From Voacanga thouarsii (lineage: Eukaryota > Streptophyta > Magnoliopsida > Gentianales > Apocynaceae), in assembly GCA_026120185.1 (NCBI GenBank), contig JANUWF010002014.1, positions 124,001 to 188,000 of the forward strand: a stretch of DNA of 64,000 nucleotides, read 5' to 3'. The position numbers and the translations under genes are program-made. Numbering within the stretch: position 1 is the stretch's first letter; each line of letters opens with the position of its first letter. Under the pieces are notes generated by a model that saw only the letters and a program-made list of their open reading frames with translations, did not search any database and was not told the DNA's origin. This document shows positions 59,164 to 64,000 of this stretch, piece by piece.

Positions 59164-60920
59164 TGTTAGAATGTATGTCCAAAATAGACGATGTATTTTT
59201 GTATTATAGAATGTAATAAAAAGATTTCATTCAGTAATGGTTGTTTGTATACATATATTTGCACATTATGGTTCAGGTGTGTCAGTATGTCATCAACGTG
59301 ATTGGATTGTACTTTCATAGTAAAGTGCAAATCATTGGCTGTTAACATACAAGAAAAAATGTTCTTGATCTATTGATGAAGTTGAGCAATTCATCAAGGT
59401 TTAGATTATTACATTATGGTTTCTAAATAGGGAATAGTTTACCTTTAACCAGTGAGCAGTCCACTCACTCTAATAGAAATAAGCGTATTTGGGATACGTA
59501 GAACTGGACCATACAATAGTTATCTTTATAAAAGTACTATAAAAAATAAAGGTTGGACTATTGCAGCTACTACATGGATGAGTACCCTAAGACTTGAGTA
59601 TGTGTTGGTGGTTGAGTAATGCTGGACTAATGCATTTTGATATATGATAGGCGAGGTCTTCATGTAAGGCCAATAACTCTATGTGATGGGTGTATGACTC
59701 TAGTCAACTAAGATAGACTTATACAACAGAGTTGTTATACTTCACTACGTGAAGATATCACCCTTTGTGATAGTCCAAGATAATCTAAATAATCCAAGGC
59801 CTCGAAAATATGGCAAAGTATGTATGCTTTTGGGGTAGCTTTCTGAGATAAGTGGGTACATACTAGAAGTAAAGGATTATCGAACTAGATGCCAATGTGT
59901 AAGGCATTGGTACATTTTTCCTATCTCAATGATAAGTGGTACATAAAGGGGTTTTTTCGATATTACCCTTGTAGGTCGAAGACACTGCACCTGCAATATT
60001 ATTCTTGATGTCAATATTTCAGTAATAAATGGAATATTTGAAATGGTAAAATACATCTATTTGTAAGCGGAGTTATTTTGGCCATTCTTGTAGCCAAGGA
60101 TAATATGTCATTTAACCCCCAAAGTAGCTTAAGTAGTCTTAGTAATTTATTTACTATATAGGCTTATTGGACGAAATTAATATTGGAAGAATGATTTTTT
60201 GAGTTCAATAATTATTTATTTTGATTAAAATAATATAATTAGCCAATTTAAATAAATAAATTTATTAATTAATTTTCTTAGGTATTTTATATTGAGTTCA
60301 AGTGGATCAATTAACTAATAAGAGAGTTATTTTAATAGTCATGAGCTAATTGGATTAAAACTCTAGCTCAACAGGGTTAAGAGAGGCACCTACTAGTTTT
60401 TAGGAAACCAGGAGCCGCCACATATTATTAAATGGAAAAGAAAAAAAGGTGGCTAGGCATGTGTGTGTGTGTGGGGGGGGGGAGGGGCTTAAGCTTAAAA
60501 AAATGGCTCTTCTATGTGTGCAAAAAAGAGAGAAAAAAAGAAAAGAAACAATTTTCATATAGTGCCACTATTCTTTTCCTTTTATTCTCAAATTAGCTAT
60601 TCCCAATATTCGTCCAATTTTGGTGCTTTATCCTAGTTCTACTTTCACAAGTAGATAGTCCATAGGAGGTTAGAAAATACACTAGAAGATTGAGAGTTTG
60701 CTATTTAGTGCGTGTTTAATGCGAAGGAATTGATAATTGACTAGAATTCCAGCAGAACAAATAATTGTTCCAATAAAAAAGGCTCCGTCAAACTCGAATC
60801 TGGTTCTGGCTGTTCAACCTAAGAACCTTAAAAGTAAGTATTCCTAGACCATATCACACGAGGTTATTTTCTTGCGATGGTTTCTTTATCGTGAATGAAT
60901 AGGTTAGCATGAAAATTGTT
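59164..60920 (+). repeat. Element I: 5' LTR of a decayed copia related to H and F
   Basis: Starts tgttagaatgtatgtcc, follows H and F collinearly (including the stem-loop run 59451-59563), and contains aagattgagagtttg as F does. The 3' border is uncertain: between about 60840 and 60930 it jumps into leader sequence, with no PBS visible and about 600 bp of F's leader missing. A G-run (about 60472-60485) follows a GT repeat. The 5' flank actct (59159-59163) would be the duplication. Confidence 0.75.
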
Positions 60921-61752
60921 AGTAAAGGAGAAACCACTTTAGGATTAAACAAGATTATTTTAATTTATTATTATGACATTTATTTCATTATTTCATCTCA
61001 TAGGAATTAAAGGATAGAAATAGCATGTAAAAGGTTTGCTTTTAAGAGAATTTCTATTTCATTTAATTTTTGTTATTAAATGCACAAGTTTTTGAGGAAT
61101 TTATTTTCTCTAGATAAAATAACTAAGAAAAACAATTTAAAGGGACTTAGGAATTTAAAATAAAATTTATTATTTATTATTCTAAAGGGTTTTATCCTTA
61201 ACATGGAGAATAATTTGAATTTAAGTATTTTAAATTTAGTTCGTAGAAATTTTTTCTAGCTTAAATAAATAATAATTCTTGGTTTATTCTCTTAAACGGT
61301 ATTATCCTTGACATTAAGTTGAATTTTTGGAATTTTACTAAAATTTAAGAAAATTATTGTATTTTAAAGAAAATGTATTCCCAAAAACCTATTTTTCACA
61401 AAAAAAATTAGTGGGAAAGACTTCTAACGCCCCCACAGCTTCTATCATGGATTACTGTTAGAGATTGTGGTTATCCTTATGTTATTCCGAACATGAACCC
61501 CTATAAAATAGATTTCTATGAGAATCTAGAACTAATGAAGGAATTGTAACAAATGCCTAGAATATATGTTGGTATTGGCCAGCCTATGTTGGAGCTTTTA
61601 ACATTAGACTATTCATAGGCAGTGAGGGGAGTGGCCATCCCATCGATTCTGAATCATTTCCTATTCAGATTGTTTAATTAGTAATGGTTATACACTTAAC
61701 TTAAAAAATTGCTAACCTTCCTACAAAGCTTTGTCAATTCGTCTAAGAGCCA
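60921..61752 (+). other. Element I: gag leader remnant
   Basis: Homologous to the F and H leaders: atgaaaattgttagtaaagg, two palindrome relatives (61185-61199, 61295-61309), GTGGG...CCCAC (61411-61436), then the 'natcatttc...gatt' segment. The match stops exactly at gagcca (61752), where J begins; gag is not reached. Confidence 0.72.
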
Positions 61753-63053
61753 TGAAAAACCTTAAAATGGTGGATGGGGTGAATAAAGTTTTTGGCAAAT
61801 TTAAACACTTTTTCGAAATCTTATTTTCCAAAACCTCTTTTTGTTTTAAAGACAGATCGCGATGTATGAAGGTTATGCAAAGTAGAAATTCATGCAGCTT
61901 TAAAGAGATATCTAGGATCTTAAAGAGGTTTGTCAAGAGTTGTGCGTTCAACACAATAGTAACGATGGTTTGGTGAAAGTCATAAAGGTCTCTTCGAGAG
62001 ATTTAAGACTTTGTGAGAGAAGTTCACAAATATACATAAATAAATGCAAAGAGGATGAACAAGGGATTTTTAATGGTTAGATTTTCAAAGATCTAGATCT
62101 ACTACCTTAAGCTTACACTTAAGGATTTTAAAGCAGGTCACTATAAACCTCAATCAAATCAATGGTGTTTGAGTACTCCAATTACACAAGAGGATCACCA
62201 CACTTAGTTTTACCCAAAACCTCTCAATCAACTACAAATCAAAGCTCACCCCAAATGGATTTTACACAACAACCTTGATATACAAAGGATTGGAGAAATG
62301 AGACAGATATAGCTCACAACTGTGAGCAGATATACAAATAGATGAGCACCAACACCTTTTTACCTTTTGAACAATTTAATTTCACTTTATGAAGTGCAAA
62401 TGAAAAGGGAGAATTTTGTAATCTTAAATGTACGAGTATTTTTGAGAAAGATAGCACAAAAATCTACTTCAAAATTGAATTTTGAAAGCTTTTAAAAAGG
62501 CAAAAAAATAAGACAGCAATGGCTAGAAACGGCTAGTTTTTTACTGTCAGATTTTTTAGAGTTTTGGACTCAAAGATTGGAAGAGAATGCATCCAAAAGG
62601 TGAGTCTAAAATGACACTTTTCTAGGAAGAAACATTTAGACTCTGTTCTAGAGTTTTGGACGAAGCTTTTGGGTGCAGAGTCCATCTAGACTACTCAATC
62701 CAAACATCTGAAAACTTACTTTTTGAAATCATTTTATTTTCATGTATTCTAAGGTAAAATCAAACTGAATCATAACGTAAAGAGACATAGGAATTTTACA
62801 AGAAATATCTTAACAATGATTCCTAGTCTAAAGCTCTTACACAAGGACTTTTTGGTATGCAATCTCTTAAGCTTATGTTATACTTGATCAACCATTCTTG
62901 GATTCTATTGCTCAAGAGTTGCTTAGCAATCTTATTTGTATGCCTTGGAAAAACTAAGGTCAAACATGTCCTATCATATATAGATCACACAATTTAGTCC
63001 TCATCAATATTTCTCATAAGTTAAAACACAGGAGAATGCCCTTACGACTAACA
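61753..63053 (-). repeat. Element J: 3' LTR of a minus-strand copia
   Basis: On the minus strand it starts tgttagtcgtaaggg directly after a polypurine tract and ends at plus 61753 (plus reading tgaaaaacc), where homology to the F/H leader stops. That gives an LTR of 1301 bp with TG...CA ends. Left flank agcca (61748-61752) would be the duplication; its partner is beyond the window. It has no convincing reading frame. The PPT type suggests a SIRE/Maximus-like element (inference). Confidence 0.65.
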
Positions 63054-64000
63054 ATCTCCCTTTTTTGAGTGATGACAAATTTGATGGGATTGTGATTTAA
63101 AAACAATGATATTTACAGTACAGATATGTTAGACTGAGAGAAACAAGAATATTTTTAACAAAACAAGCATTCTCTCATTATAGGACTCAAAGAGTGTTTA
63201 TAAGTAAAGATAAGAAAAATTAAGCATATACTCACAAACATGGCTCAATGAGCCTATGACCCAACCTACCTTCTAATCCTCTTTCCTTCCATCTTAGGAC
63301 TATTTCACAAGGGAATAGCTACAAATAGCAATCACAAGAATAATGTATAGATATGTACATGAGAAGGTATATAAATCATAAGATATAATGCTCCCCCTTA
63401 GTATATGCGTATATGAATCATAAGATATAGAGCTATGAGGTACGTTTTAAAATTTAGACGGGTCCTAGAAGTTTGGACTTCTAAAATATGCATCCAAAAT
63501 AGGGTTAAATGAGTAGAAGCTTAATTTTTTAAAGTGTTATTGTTGGACTACTATTTTGGATTGAAGAAACACAGGTCCAAAACTCCCCCTATGTATGTGC
63601 ACAGAAAAAAAGTTTTCAAAAAGTGGATCAGAGGTTTTTAACCAAACCTAGTTTTCTTAAGGCATTTTAAATACAAGGTATTTTCTGTGAAACAGGAGAA
63701 AGTTTTCATGAGCGTAAATATCCTCATCTTCTGAATATTTAATAAATTGCAAATCACAACCAAAGTCAAGAAACAAATCATCAAGCCAAGTTAAAATCAG
63801 TTGGAATGCATGATGAACTTATACCCATTCTTTAAAGCGCCTTATTTCATAAATCTCAACATAGATTCCACTAAGTCTCCTAATGCTTTACTATCCGAAT
63901 CCTCAACCCATAAACAGTCTGTAGGTCCATAACATATTTTCTCACATCATAGTTCCCAATCCACCTATTATAAAATAATAATCACAATACATAATAGTTT
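63054..64000 (-). other. Element J: PPT and 3' internal region
   Basis: The minus strand reads tttgtcatcactcaaaaaag followed by ggagat just before the LTR, which is a polypurine tract resembling that of plant SIRE-like copias. Two further gggggag runs (plus 63391-63397 and 63583-63590) may be extra PPT-like sites. No reading frame of pol is seen in these 950 bases, so pol lies farther right. Confidence 0.6.

Noticed and set aside
61731..61976. An 81-codon plus-strand frame after copia I's leader
   Set aside because: It spans the I/J junction at 61752/61753, so it joins leader and antisense LTR sequence; it has no Gag motifs.
1..64000. CRISPR arrays, bacterial operons or a host protein-coding gene
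   Set aside because: No regularly spaced direct repeats with unique spacers, no ribosome-binding sites or operon layout, and no intact non-transposon reading frame are visible. All recognised coding sequence is retroelement or CACTA.

Overview
The window is nuclear DNA of a flowering plant, probably a eudicot (inferred from its AT-rich base composition and the transposon families). It is almost entirely one nested cluster of LTR retrotransposons. I see no intact host gene, rRNA, functional tRNA or CRISPR array. Every retroelement reading frame is broken by stops or frameshifts. Letters A-J are labels used only here.

Layout. A is an old plus-strand Ty3/gypsy chromovirus. It shows as pol at 3898-6182 and 29335-30146 and as a 3' LTR at 30157-30860 plus 52426-55828, about 4.1 kb once rejoined. 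Its 5' end lies left of the window, because a minus-strand gypsy element C (LTR 1118-3897, gag start 508-775) sits in A. C is in turn interrupted by the end of a plus-strand LTR, D (1-507). B, a second chromovirus (6183-29329, LTRs 4.28 and 3.86 kb, TSD tatgg/tatag), is inserted in A's integrase. Copia H (13176-22738, TSD aagac) is inserted in B's reverse transcriptase. Copia F (30861-52420, TSD gatta) is inserted in A's 3' LTR. F carries a minus-strand solo gypsy LTR, E (31297-34504), in its 5' LTR and copia G (42608-51789, TSD ttggc) in its 3' LTR. Five insertions (B, H, F, E and G) have readable target-site duplications, so the order is certain: A first, then B and F, then H, E and G.

Right part. 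55829-58711 is AT-rich DNA I cannot assign. 58712-59163 is the N-terminal end of a CACTA (En/Spm) transposase gene. It is cut by a decayed copia, I (from 59164), which is cut by a minus-strand copia, J (LTR 61753-63053, internal region running out of the window).

Points of interest. (1) B has an extra acidic ORF before gag with SUMO-interaction-like cores. (2) tRNA-like A/B-box modules recur near the start of several gypsy LTRs. (3) The F/H/I copia LTRs share a run of stem-loops with compensatory changes. (4) Copia leaders hold duplicated perfect palindromes. (5) Gypsy LTRs share a palindromic CACAAAGTGTG repeat and an end-proximal hairpin. (6) Decay is dominated by C-to-T/G-to-A stops, in G without frameshifts through pol.
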